Shown here piece after piece: positions 8,376 through 16,500 of a stretch of 34,643 nt of DNA. The position numbers and the translations under genes are program-made. This DNA comes from Candidatus Multivorans thiocomprendens (GTDB taxonomy: Bacteria; Acidobacteriota; Thermoanaerobaculia; Multivoradales; Multivoraceae). The notes below the pieces were generated by a model, which was not told the DNA's origin, ran no database searches, and saw only the letters and a program-made list of their open reading frames with translations. The stretch is from the NCBI GenBank assembly GCA_027493375.1, contig JAPVWO010000030.1, positions 1 through 34,643 of the forward strand. Reading direction: 5' to 3'. Each line of letters starts with the position of its first letter. Within the stretch, counting starts at the first letter, position 1.

Positions 8376-11300
8376 CTAAAGCATGGTCCGCTGCCGCGGT
8401 GCTGCCGTGTGAGCGCGTTGGCCTTGGAGGTGGTTCTGGATCGACTCCAGGATCGATCGCTCCTCGGAGCCTTCGGCGGCGAGTTCGATGACTGCCTGGA
8501 CGACCCGCGCGAACAGTTCGTGCCGCCACAGGCCGCGTTCGGCCAGGTAGCGGTCCACTCGGCCCTGTTCGCCGGTCTTCCAGAGCTGCATCAGGCGATG
8601 CACACAGTCGATGAGAGCCGGCGGCTCGCCGTCGGCCGCGGGCTCGCCCAGACCGCGGTGGCGACGCCGGTTCCACGGCTTGAGCCGGGCTTCCGAACCC
8701 GATGTAGTCGGGGGTGGCCCCTCGCCGTCCGCATCTTCGTCCGAGGCGTCTGGCACGGCCGCTGAAGCGCCGCGCGCCAGCAGGTCGAGACCGCCGGCGA
8801 GGTCGGCGTCGGAGAGGTTGCACGAGACGGCGTACAGGATGCAGACGCCCGCCGGGGCGGCGTCCAACCCGAAGTCGTTCCGGTGCAACAAGTAGTACGT
8901 CGTCAGGTCGTCGAGTTCGGTCGGAGCTCCAGGCTCGGCTTCGAGTAACCGGTTCACGACGAAGGTCACGACGATGCGCCGCACCTGCCGCAGGAAGTCC
9001 GCCACGGAGAGCGTCTCACTCGGCGAATCCGCCTTCTTGACCACTGGGTGCCGACTGAAGGCTTCAAGCGCCGGACCGGTGGCCGCCCACACGAAGTCGG
9101 GGCCCCGGATGCCGGCATCCCAGAACCGCCGCAGGCTCTCCGTGATGTTGGACCGCATCTCGGCCAGCACCGCGGCGTCCCAGCCCGGCCGAGCATCCGC
9201 GGGCCGCCTCCGACAGACGAGCCAGATCGAGGACGAGAGGGCAGCCGAGGCCAGCGACCGCTGGCGGTTCAGACGCTCACTCTGAATGGGCCAGGAGCCG
9301 CAGGCGACGAATCCGGCTCGGATCAAGGCCGAGACCAGAGTCTCCCAAGCATCCGGCTGCTTGTTGGCGAAGACTATGACAAGCCGACCATCTGGGCGCA
9401 GTGCATGGTGGAAGCGGCCGAAGGCGCGCGCCATGCCGTCCTCATAGTTCCGCTTCGACGCCTCCCGGTCCCCTCGGAAGCGGCTCGCGTCGTCGATCAA
9501 CTCTCCGTCGCCCTTGCCGCTGGAGGCCTCCGGGTTCCATTTGGGTCCGAGCGGCGCAGCGAACGCGGCGTCCATCTCAGGCGACAAGCCGTGGAGAGCA
9601 CGCCTCAACCAAACGTAGAAAAAGTCCATCAGGTCCGAGTACGGAATGGCGTCGTAATAGGGGGGATCAGTGCAAATGAGGTCGACGCCCTCGTCTTGCA
9701 GTCGAATCGCACTCCGCGCCTCCACGCTCGTGGGAGGAGCACCCACGAGCGCAGCGGTGGCGTGGTCCGTGTAGCGGGCCAGCCAGTCCATCATGCTCTC
9801 GAAGCTGCCCGAGCTAGCGGACAGAGGGTTCACTTCGCAGTTGTCCCAGACCATGGGAAGCGCAAACCGAGCGAAAGTCTGTCGCACAGTTTCGCGCGAA
9901 AGGGCCCAGGAACAAGTGGCGCTGTTGAAGTCGGTGAGCTTGCTCAACACGCACGACAGGTTCATGGCCAGTGCTTCGCGCCACTCTTCCGGATACCCGA
10001 CCGTGACATCCGCACCATTTCGGGTCGCCCGTACGATCGTCCCCAGAGCCAGCAACTGGCGGTTCGTGAACAGCTTCCGCCAAGTGTCGAAGCCATAGCG
10101 AGGGATCCGCATTCCCAGGGCTTTCTCGTCGGGCGTCGGTTCCTCCGGCAGACCGAACGGGATCTCAGCAAAGAGCGCGCGCAGGTCCTCTTCATCAACC
10201 GAAGCCGCCGCCACCTCGACGTCGGTCGGCAACCGATACTCCTTGCCTTGCTGCCCGTCGACGACCGCCGCCGTCATCCGTTCGCCAAGTCGGCCCGCCC
10301 GTCCCTCGTTGCGCAGATCGGCCATCGTTGAAATCGCGTCGCAGCAGGGGCAGGCGGCGCCGCTGCGGCTCATCGTTCCGACGCCCAGTCGCCGGTCATG
10401 CTCCCGCCGCCGCGCCGCGTTCCCGTCGCCTTCCGGTACGCCATGCTCCAGTGCGAATTCGACTCCGGAGCCGTCCTCCCGCAACGTCATCGTAAGCAGC
10501 ACTCGCTTGCCCGGCTTCTTGCATAGCCACCGCGTCTTGAGCAGCGGCATTTCCGCCCGGCAGTTCGCGCAACGGATCGTCCGCGCCCACAGGTAGGCGA
10601 CCGTCGGCTTCGCGACCCAGCGCGGATTCGCCTCGTTCTCCAGGTAGGCGAGGTCGAACTCGGCGTTCAACCCGGCGACCGAGACGTTCCCGTCTGCATC
10701 CGGCTCGAGCAGCCGCGGCGGGCGCGGCGTGAAACGCCGTTCGGGGAATCGGACGTCGGCGTCCCGCCTGCCCCGCCCCTTGCGCCGCACTGGCTCGAAG
10801 TCCGCGTAGGTCGGATAGCGCCCCGCCAATTCACGACGCGCCTCGGCCAGAACTCGGCGTCCCCATGCCCGCAGATGCCACGGAAAGTCGGCGTGAAGAG
10901 TCGCCTGCTCGTCTCCGAACGGCGCCGGGGCCGCGCCTCTGTCGGCCAACGCGGACGACGCCTGGGCAGTCGCCAGCCTCCGTTGCGCTGGCGCGCCGTC
11001 CAACAACGCCGACCGCACTTGCACCGGGTCGCCGTCGCCGTGGCCCAGCCGCCGCAGTTCCTCGCGCAGGGCGGCCTTCTTCGTTACGCCCCGGGCCTTG
11101 AGACACGCCTCGACGAAGTCGCGGTCGCGCAATGCGAAATCCGGCAGCGGCAACTCCCGGCCCGCCACCAGCCGCGGATAGTGCAACGTGCAGCGCAGGA
11201 CGAACCAGGCGACCGGGTTCAGGTCCGACGCGGTGACCTCACAACCCAACCGCATCGCCTCCAGGGGAATCGCCCCGCCGCCCGCGAACGGGTCGAGCAC

Positions 11301-11705
11301 CCGCGGCGCCCGGCCGCCGAACGCTTCCCGGATCTCCTCCCGCAGCTTCTTGATCTCCGGGTCGCTCTCGCGGCCCCAATGGAGAACGCCCCCCGCGGTT
11401 TCCTCGCGGAGCTTCCCGGCCCGCGTTTGCCTCCGGCGCACCTCGCCCCCGATTCGCGCCATCAGCCGCCGACGCGCTTCAGACTCACCCGGGTCCGGCA
11501 ACAACGTCGCCAGCAACACCGCTCGGCAAGCCGCCAGCGGCCGCCTCGCCGGCCAGATGTGCAGCGTCGAGATGTGCCCGTGCCTGACGTTCTTCTCGTG
11601 GACCGAGTCCAAGGAGGCCTGCCGCAACGGAAACGCCGCTTCGATCAGGCGGGTCTCGGGGCCCGCCGACGTTGCGTCCTGCTCCGAACTCCGGCGGTCG
11701 CTCAT
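8376..11705 (-). CDS. DUF1156 zinc-ribbon adenine-specific DNA methyltransferase
   Basis: 1109 residues from ATG 11705. Residues ~19-70 (RLIEAAFPLRQASLDSVHEK, then HISTLHIWPARRPLAACRA) are a textbook DUF1156 N-terminus. LDPFAGGGAIPLEA at 137-150 is the S-adenosylmethionine loop (motif I) and DPPY at 680-683 the catalytic motif IV of N6-adenine methyltransferases, so the order is motif I first with a long insertion between them. The insertion contains zinc-ribbon cysteines (CANC at 379-382, C395, CPCC from 452). It would methylate adenine in host DNA, giving self/non-self marking in the island. It reads toward the HEPN gene and is divergent from hicA, with 114 bases between the two starts. All key motifs are intact and I see no frameshift. 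Confidence 0.9.
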   Translation of the reverse strand: MSDRRSSEQDATSAGPETRLIEAAFPLRQASLDSVHEKNVRHGHISTLHIWPARRPLAACRAVLLATLLPDPGESEARRRLMARIGGEVRRRQTRAGKLREETAGGVLHWGRESDPEIKKLREEIREAFGGRAPRVLDPFAGGGAIPLEAMRLGCEVTASDLNPVAWFVLRCTLHYPRLVAGRELPLPDFALRDRDFVEACLKARGVTKKAALREELRRLGHGDGDPVQVRSALLDGAPAQRRLATAQASSALADRGAAPAPFGDEQATLHADFPWHLRAWGRRVLAEARRELAGRYPTYADFEPVRRKGRGRRDADVRFPERRFTPRPPRLLEPDADGNVSVAGLNAEFDLAYLENEANPRWVAKPTVAYLWARTIRCANCRAEMPLLKTRWLCKKPGKRVLLTMTLREDGSGVEFALEHGVPEGDGNAARRREHDRRLGVGTMSRSGAACPCCDAISTMADLRNEGRAGRLGERMTAAVVDGQQGKEYRLPTDVEVAAASVDEEDLRALFAEIPFGLPEEPTPDEKALGMRIPRYGFDTWRKLFTNRQLLALGTIVRATRNGADVTVGYPEEWREALAMNLSCVLSKLTDFNSATCSWALSRETVRQTFARFALPMVWDNCEVNPLSASSGSFESMMDWLARYTDHATAALVGAPPTSVEARSAIRLQDEGVDLICTDPPYYDAIPYSDLMDFFYVWLRRALHGLSPEMDAAFAAPLGPKWNPEASSGKGDGELIDDASRFRGDREASKRNYEDGMARAFGRFHHALRPDGRLVIVFANKQPDAWETLVSALIRAGFVACGSWPIQSERLNRQRSLASAALSSSIWLVCRRRPADARPGWDAAVLAEMRSNITESLRRFWDAGIRGPDFVWAATGPALEAFSRHPVVKKADSPSETLSVADFLRQVRRIVVTFVVNRLLEAEPGAPTELDDLTTYYLLHRNDFGLDAAPAGVCILYAVSCNLSDADLAGGLDLLARGASAAVPDASDEDADGEGPPPTTSGSEARLKPWNRRRHRGLGEPAADGEPPALIDCVHRLMQLWKTGEQGRVDRYLAERGLWRHELFARVVQAVIELAAEGSEERSILESIQNHLQGQRAHTAAPRQRTML

Positions 11706-11819
11706 ATGCGACGCTCAACCTGTGCCGCGAACCGGACCAGGTCGCCGCTCCGGCGATCATGGGAACACGTCCGCATCGCTACCAATCGTAGCCCGCAGAC
11801 TCGGCTACCATCCGCCGGC

Positions 11820-12026
11820 GTGAACGGCGCCGAGTTCCTGAGACGCGCCCGGCGCTACGCTCGCCGCAACCGTCAGGAGTTCCGCTTCGACAAAGGCGCC
11901 GGCAAGGGGAGTCACGGGAAGCTCTACATCGGCGGCGGTCGCACGGTCGTCAAGCACGGGGAGATCTCGAAGGGTATGCTCCGGTCGATGCTGAGGCAGT
12001 TGGGCATCGAACACGAGGACTTCTAG
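11820..12026 (+). CDS. hicA: HicA-type mRNA interferase toxin
   Basis: 68 residues from a GTG at 11820. The GKGSHGKLYI segment with His32, followed by TVVKHGEISKGMLRSMLRQLGI, is the double-stranded RNA-binding-like fold of HicA, in which the His is catalytic. HicA toxins cut mRNA and tmRNA and are neutralised by HicB; the toxin-first order and 20-base gap are usual. No Shine-Dalgarno precedes the GTG. A weak -10-like TACCAT at 11806-11811 lies just upstream, without a good -35. The pair sits between the methyltransferase and helicase genes, on the strand opposite to both. Confidence 0.85.
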   Translation: MNGAEFLRRARRYARRNRQEFRFDKGAGKGSHGKLYIGGGRTVVKHGEISKGMLRSMLRQLGIEHEDF

Positions 12027-12046
12027 CCGCCGACGAGCCACCAGGC

Positions 12047-12517
12047 ATGGACTACGCGTACCCCTGCATCCTGACGCCGGACGAAGACGAGAAGGGAACC
12101 TGCTTCGTCGTCAACTTCCCGGACGTTCCGGAGGCGATCACCGGCGCCAGAACTCGGGAGGAATCCCTGCTCCTCGCCGAGGACGCCTTGGTCGCGGCAC
12201 TGAGCATGTATGTTGACGCCGACGAAGACGTTCCCGCGCCAAGCGCGCCCGCCGGTGGCCAGGAGTTGATCACCGTACCGCCGCAGGCGGCGGCGCAACT
12301 CGCTCTTTACACGGCGATGCGCCGCGAAGGGAAGTCCATCCACGACCTCGCGCGGTCTCTTGGCATCCGGGAGTCCAAGGCGCGTCGTCTTCTCGACTTC
12401 AGCCGGCCCTCCCGGCTCGACCACGTCCTGGCCGCTCTCCGCGCTCTTGACCGGACTCTCATCGTTCGCGACGGCGCGGCGTCCGGTCGAACTCCCGCTC
12501 GGGCCGCTACCGGCTGA
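12047..12517 (+). CDS. hicB: HicB-type antitoxin with C-terminal DNA-binding region
   Basis: 156 residues from ATG 12047. Residues 1-48 (YPCILTPDEDEKGTCFVVNFPDVPEAITGA, then EESLLLAEDAL) are the partly degraded RNase H-like HicB fold that caps HicA. Residues ~95-125 (IHDLARSLGIRESKARRLLD) form a helix-turn-helix, so the complex would also repress its own promoter, as in known HicB proteins of this class. The last ~20 residues (RDGAASGRTPARAATG) are low-complexity. Pairing with the hicA gene makes the call firm. Confidence 0.85.
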   Translation: MDYAYPCILTPDEDEKGTCFVVNFPDVPEAITGARTREESLLLAEDALVAALSMYVDADEDVPAPSAPAGGQELITVPPQAAAQLALYTAMRREGKSIHDLARSLGIRESKARRLLDFSRPSRLDHVLAALRALDRTLIVRDGAASGRTPARAATG

Positions 12518-12582
12518 CCGCCGCGTCCCAACCCGTAACGCCGCTCCCAGCCGGCTCTGGCCGACCCCGCTCGTACCGACAT

Positions 12583-12837
12583 TCAGTCCATGCCTACGAG
12601 TTCGGCCAAGCGCCGTTCCCGCCGCAGGAAATCGAGGCAAGCGGGCGAGCGAAGATTCGGATTCGGGAACATCCGTACGAGAGCGCTCCCCTCCATCCCG
12701 AGCGTCCCGTGACTGAACACGATCACACCGGCCACCCCCGACAGCGCGTCACGGAACGCGCTCCGGTCCAGGCCGTCGCCGGTGCGTCGATAGATGGCCG
12801 CCTGCGGAGACATCAGCCCACCCCGGAATCTCTTCAC
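12583..12837 (-). CDS. Small conserved-looking protein of unknown function, island operon
   Basis: 84 residues from a GTG at 12837. I do not recognise the family. The start overlaps the upstream TAG stop by one base (TAGTG), a sign of translational coupling. The protein has a hydrophobic central stretch (ALSGVAGVIVFSHGTLG) and a basic, Arg-rich C-terminal third (CLDFLRRERRLAELVGMD). No signal peptide or metal motif is visible. It is the last gene of the helicase-protease run and ends convergently with hicB, 65 bases apart. The tight coupling argues that it is real, but the function is unknown. Confidence 0.5.
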   Translation of the reverse strand: MKRFRGGLMSPQAAIYRRTGDGLDRSAFRDALSGVAGVIVFSHGTLGMEGSALVRMFPNPNLRSPACLDFLRRERRLAELVGMD

Positions 12838-12839
12838 TA

Positions 12840-13144
12840 TCCCGCGGGGAACAGGAACCCATCTCGATTGGCGCGATCAAGCGGCGTTTGCCCAACGTAC
12901 GCGCTCATGAACTCGGCAAAGCCCTTCAGCCGAAGGCGCCGCTTAGTAACTCCCGATGCTCGGCAGGGAAGTACCGGAACCAAGTTCCCATCCACTGTCG
13001 GATCGCGACGGCTTCGGGGCGGGCGCCACGCTCCAGGAACTCGAACGCCGTTTGCTCCTCGGGGATCGGTCCGGACCGCTGTTCCACGGGTGGAACAACA
13101 CTCTCTTCGTCATCGTGTCGAATCTCCGTTGCCGGCTGTGCCAT
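12840..13144 (-). pseudogene. Small unknown protein with an apparent one-base frameshift
   Basis: The open frame from ATG 13144 runs 72 residues (MAQPATEIRHDDEE to LLSGAFG) and stops at 12926. Coding-like sequence then resumes in another frame as LKGFAEFMSAYVGQTPLDRA to FLFPAG, ending at 12840 exactly where the next gene begins. Adding one G to the GG at 12930-12931 (+ strand CC) joins the parts into a 101-residue protein reading GAFGLKGFAEF. The start overlaps the end of the protease gene by 35 bases. The family is unrecognised; the first 30 residues are acidic and probably disordered. I judge a sequencing error more likely than a true pseudogene, because both flanks still look coding and the downstream coupling is intact. 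Confidence 0.5.
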
Positions 13145-13547
13145 CCACGAGAGCCTCGCTAGCTGCCTTCAACCGAATCGACGGCAGCCTCTTCAGTCTC
13201 TGATTCGTCGGATCGATCTCGATGCCCAGCGACTCGAGCGCGGTCACGCGCAGCAGCGGTTCAGTGCCTTCTTCGCCGACGACGATCGTGGTGCCGATCA
13301 CGTCCCCCATGAACTCCAGCTCGGCTACGGCGATGCCCATCGACGCCTTCCTGCCGTCCGCGAGTTCGCAGGTACGCTGGCCTCGAGGCCGCACACCGAT
13401 CCGCTCGAGCCGCTCTCGCGGCATGAGGCAGTCGATCGCGCCGGTATCGACCAGGAAGGTGCCCTCCCAGCTCCGGCCGAGGTCGGCGGGGTTGCGAACG
13501 GTGACTTGAACGTGGGTGAGTCCCGTCTTCACTTGCTCCTTTCTCAT
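13110..13547 (-). CDS. Retropepsin-like clan AA aspartic protease
   Basis: 145 residues from ATG 13547. FLVDTGAIDCLMPR (D34-T35-G36) is the catalytic Asp-Thr-Gly of single-domain retropepsin-like proteases, which work as dimers. The following LGRSW/VRPRGQRTCELADGR and VAELEFMGDVIGTTIVVGEEGTEPLLRVTALESLGIEID segments match the usual beta-rich layout of bacterial clan AA proteins of ~130 residues. The ATG shares one base with the helicase stop (TGATG), so it is almost certainly cotranscribed and coupled to the helicase. No signal peptide is present; it should act in the cytoplasm. Its substrate is unknown. Position suggests it could cleave a partner in the defence operon, which is inference. 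Confidence 0.8.
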   Translation of the reverse strand: MRKEQVKTGLTHVQVTVRNPADLGRSWEGTFLVDTGAIDCLMPRERLERIGVRPRGQRTCELADGRKASMGIAVAELEFMGDVIGTTIVVGEEGTEPLLRVTALESLGIEIDPTNQRLKRLPSIRLKAASEALVDGTAGNGDSTR

Positions 13548-16500
13548 CAGTCCGGTCCCCTCCGACTTTCCGGTTTCGATTCTCGTGTCTCGGCCGCCTC
13601 GATCAAGGATCCCAGCGGCACGTCAAACTGCGCTCTCGTTCGCTCGCTGGCGAGCAGCTTGTGGAACGGGTCGCGGATTCGCAGCAGCTCGGGCGCCGGG
13701 CCAGCGCAGTCGAGCACGACGTAGAGCCAGTAGCGCCCACGGAGCTTGCACGCCTGCGCCCATTCGTTCGCCTGAATCGGGACCCCGGCCCGGCCGGCCC
13801 GGCCCTTGACTTCGATGCACCGCCGATCACCATTCGGAAGGGTCGAGAGCAGGTCGAACCCCGGCCAATCCGGCAGGCCGGCGGCCCTCGCGAGAACGGG
13901 CTTCGAGACGTCCTGTACCGTGGCCTTTCGGGCGCGCTCCCGGTCGGCTGCTGTGCGGACGGCGAGCTCTTCCACCGCTACGTCGAGCCGCTCGGCGCCC
14001 GCGGCGGACCCTGCATCCTCCGGGCGAACGACGAGTGCGTGGAGCAGGAAACGGTGGCCACCGGGAAGGATCCGACGCGGCTCTTCCTCGATCCGTTCCA
14101 GGGCGAGCCGGCGTTCGTTCGACAGCCGTTTCTGTTCGGCCTTGACCGCCTCCAGTTCCTCGCCTTTGCCGTCGGCCGGGTCTCGACCGCTCCGCGCGAG
14201 CTTCGACCGCAGAGACGCCAGCTCGGAAGCCCGGAGATCGAACCCCACGGCGGCGCGCCGCCGGCGCTCGGGCAGGTCCGCTTCCCGCTCTCCCCGCAGG
14301 TCCTTCGTCAGGTCTTCGAGCAGGACGCCGAGGTAGGCGCCGGCCTGGGCTCGGAGGTCGAGCGCCCGGGGCGCAAGCGGCGCCATGCCGGGAGCGAGAC
14401 CGGTCGGCGCGAGCAACAGGACTCTCTCTACCGGACACTGCTCGGGCGGCTCGTCCGCCTGTTGCCGCAAGGCGACGAGACGCCGCTCCACCACCCGGCG
14501 CGCCATCCCCCGGCGACCTGGGCTTCGCCCAGTGGCAGCCTGCTCCTGCTCAATCCAAATCTCGGCGAGGTGAAGCAGGTAGGGCTCTTCGGCCATCGAG
14601 TCGACGAAGATCGATCCCCGTAGTGCGTCGTTCCTGAATCGCGTGCGAATCTCGTCGCACAGGGCATCGAACAGCGGTTCCCCGGGGTGAAGCCAGATGC
14701 CCTTCTCGTCATCCTGCGGACGGCGAGTCGTCAACCGCTCGCGCGCGTCGGCGGGATGGACGTCGAACGCCGGCAGCAACCGGTCGAGAGCGCCGCGCCT
14801 TGCCGGCGCCAGTGCGAAGCGGTCGTCCAGGTCGCCCTTGATTTCGAGATCGAGGAGGCGCGCACCCCGCTCGACCAAGCGCCGCACATGCGCGGGAAGC
14901 AGGTGCAGGTAGCCCTCCCTTTCCACCTCGGGACGGAGATCCTCTCCGGTCACCGCAGCCTCCGGAACGCCGTACACGTCCGCGTCCCGCTCATCGATCC
15001 GCTTCACGCGGGAAGCGTCAACGGCCTGCTCGACCCGCTCGACTGCCCGCCGCTCGCCCTCGTCGCTTGTCGCGCGGGCCATGAACCGGGTCAGCGATTC
15101 GCCCTCGAACAGGCGGCCGACCACGTCGAAGACCTTGTCGGATGAGAGCTCCTCCCGAATCGCCTCGAGCTTGTCCAGCAGCACCCGCAAGACCCTCCCC
15201 TCGCGGGTGCTGCCAGCGACAAGATTGAAGATCCGGACCTCGGACTGCTGGCCGTAGCGGTGGATCCGGCCCATCCGCTGCTCCAGCCGCGCCGGGTTCC
15301 AGGGGATGTCGTAGTTGACCATCAGCCGGCAGAACTGCAGGTTGATGCCCTCGCCGGCCGCATCGGTCGCGACCATGTAGCGCGCACCGTTCGGCCGCCG
15401 GAAAGCCGCCACCTGGCGTTCCCGCTCCCGCCAGTCCATGCCGCCGTGGATCTGCGCCGTGTGGCCCCTGTAGCCAAGCCCCTCCAGACGCCGGACCAGG
15501 TGGTCCACGGTGTCCCGATGTTCGCTGAAGATGAGCCACTTCTCATTCTTGCAGTCGGGATCCTCAAGCACATGACGGAGCTGCTCGAACTTGGTTTCCG
15601 TGCCGGAGGCGATCAGTTGGCGCGCCTGTCCCGCCAGGTCTTCGACCTGCTCCGCCTCACGACGCAGCTCCTCCGCGCCGACCACGGTGACTGCCCCGAG
15701 AACCGCGTCCTCGTAGGCCTCGTTGCCCTCGGCCCAGCCGTCGGCGGCCATGTCGTCGTCCGCCGCCGCGTCGTCGAAGTAGTCACGACGGTGCCGTTCG
15801 CTCAGGCGGCGCTGCCTCTGCAGCAACAGCTCGGCGGTGAGTTCGCCGTTCTCGATCGCCTCCGCCGTCCGCGTGAGCTTCTCGATGCGCCGTTCGAACG
15901 AACGGAGCAGGGCCCAGGTCGAGCTGGCGAGCCGGCGTTGGAACACGGTCTTGGCCAGCTCGACCGCGGGCCGGTTGTCCAGGGCGCGGCCGTAGCACTC
16001 GTCGAGGTACCGGGTGGTCCGTTCGTAAAGGTCCTGCTCGCCGTCCTCGCCTCCGCTCAGGCGGTAGCTGAACGTGTCGCACTCTCGCGGAGGGTAGAGG
16101 GGTCCACCGTCGAGGCCGGTCATCTCCTCCTTCGTTCGACGGAGGAAGTGTCGACCGCGCGTAGATCGAGAAGCCCGGCGGACGGCCTCCACCGCACCGA
16201 AGGCCTCGGCGTCGAGCAGTCGCCACAGCCATGCGTAGGGAAGGCTCTTTCCCATGTGCGGCGTGGCGGTCAGAAGCAGGAGATGTCGCGCCGTCCAGTC
16301 AAGACCGCCGAACCGGCCTTCCGGACTGGCGCCGACCGCAAGAGCTTCCGCGAGCTGGTAGCGGCGGGTCCTGTCTACTCGGTTGCCCCTCTCGTGGACG
16401 CTGAGCTTGTGCGCCTCGTCGAATACGATCAGGTCGTAGCCGCGGTCGGCCCGCCGGAGAACGTCGAACATCTTGTCGCCAGCCAGCGTGTCGAGCGACA

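Noticed and set aside
12920..12945. Programmed ribosomal frameshifting in the small ORF
   Set aside because: No slippery heptamer or downstream hairpin; a single missing G explains it, as with three other genes in the window.
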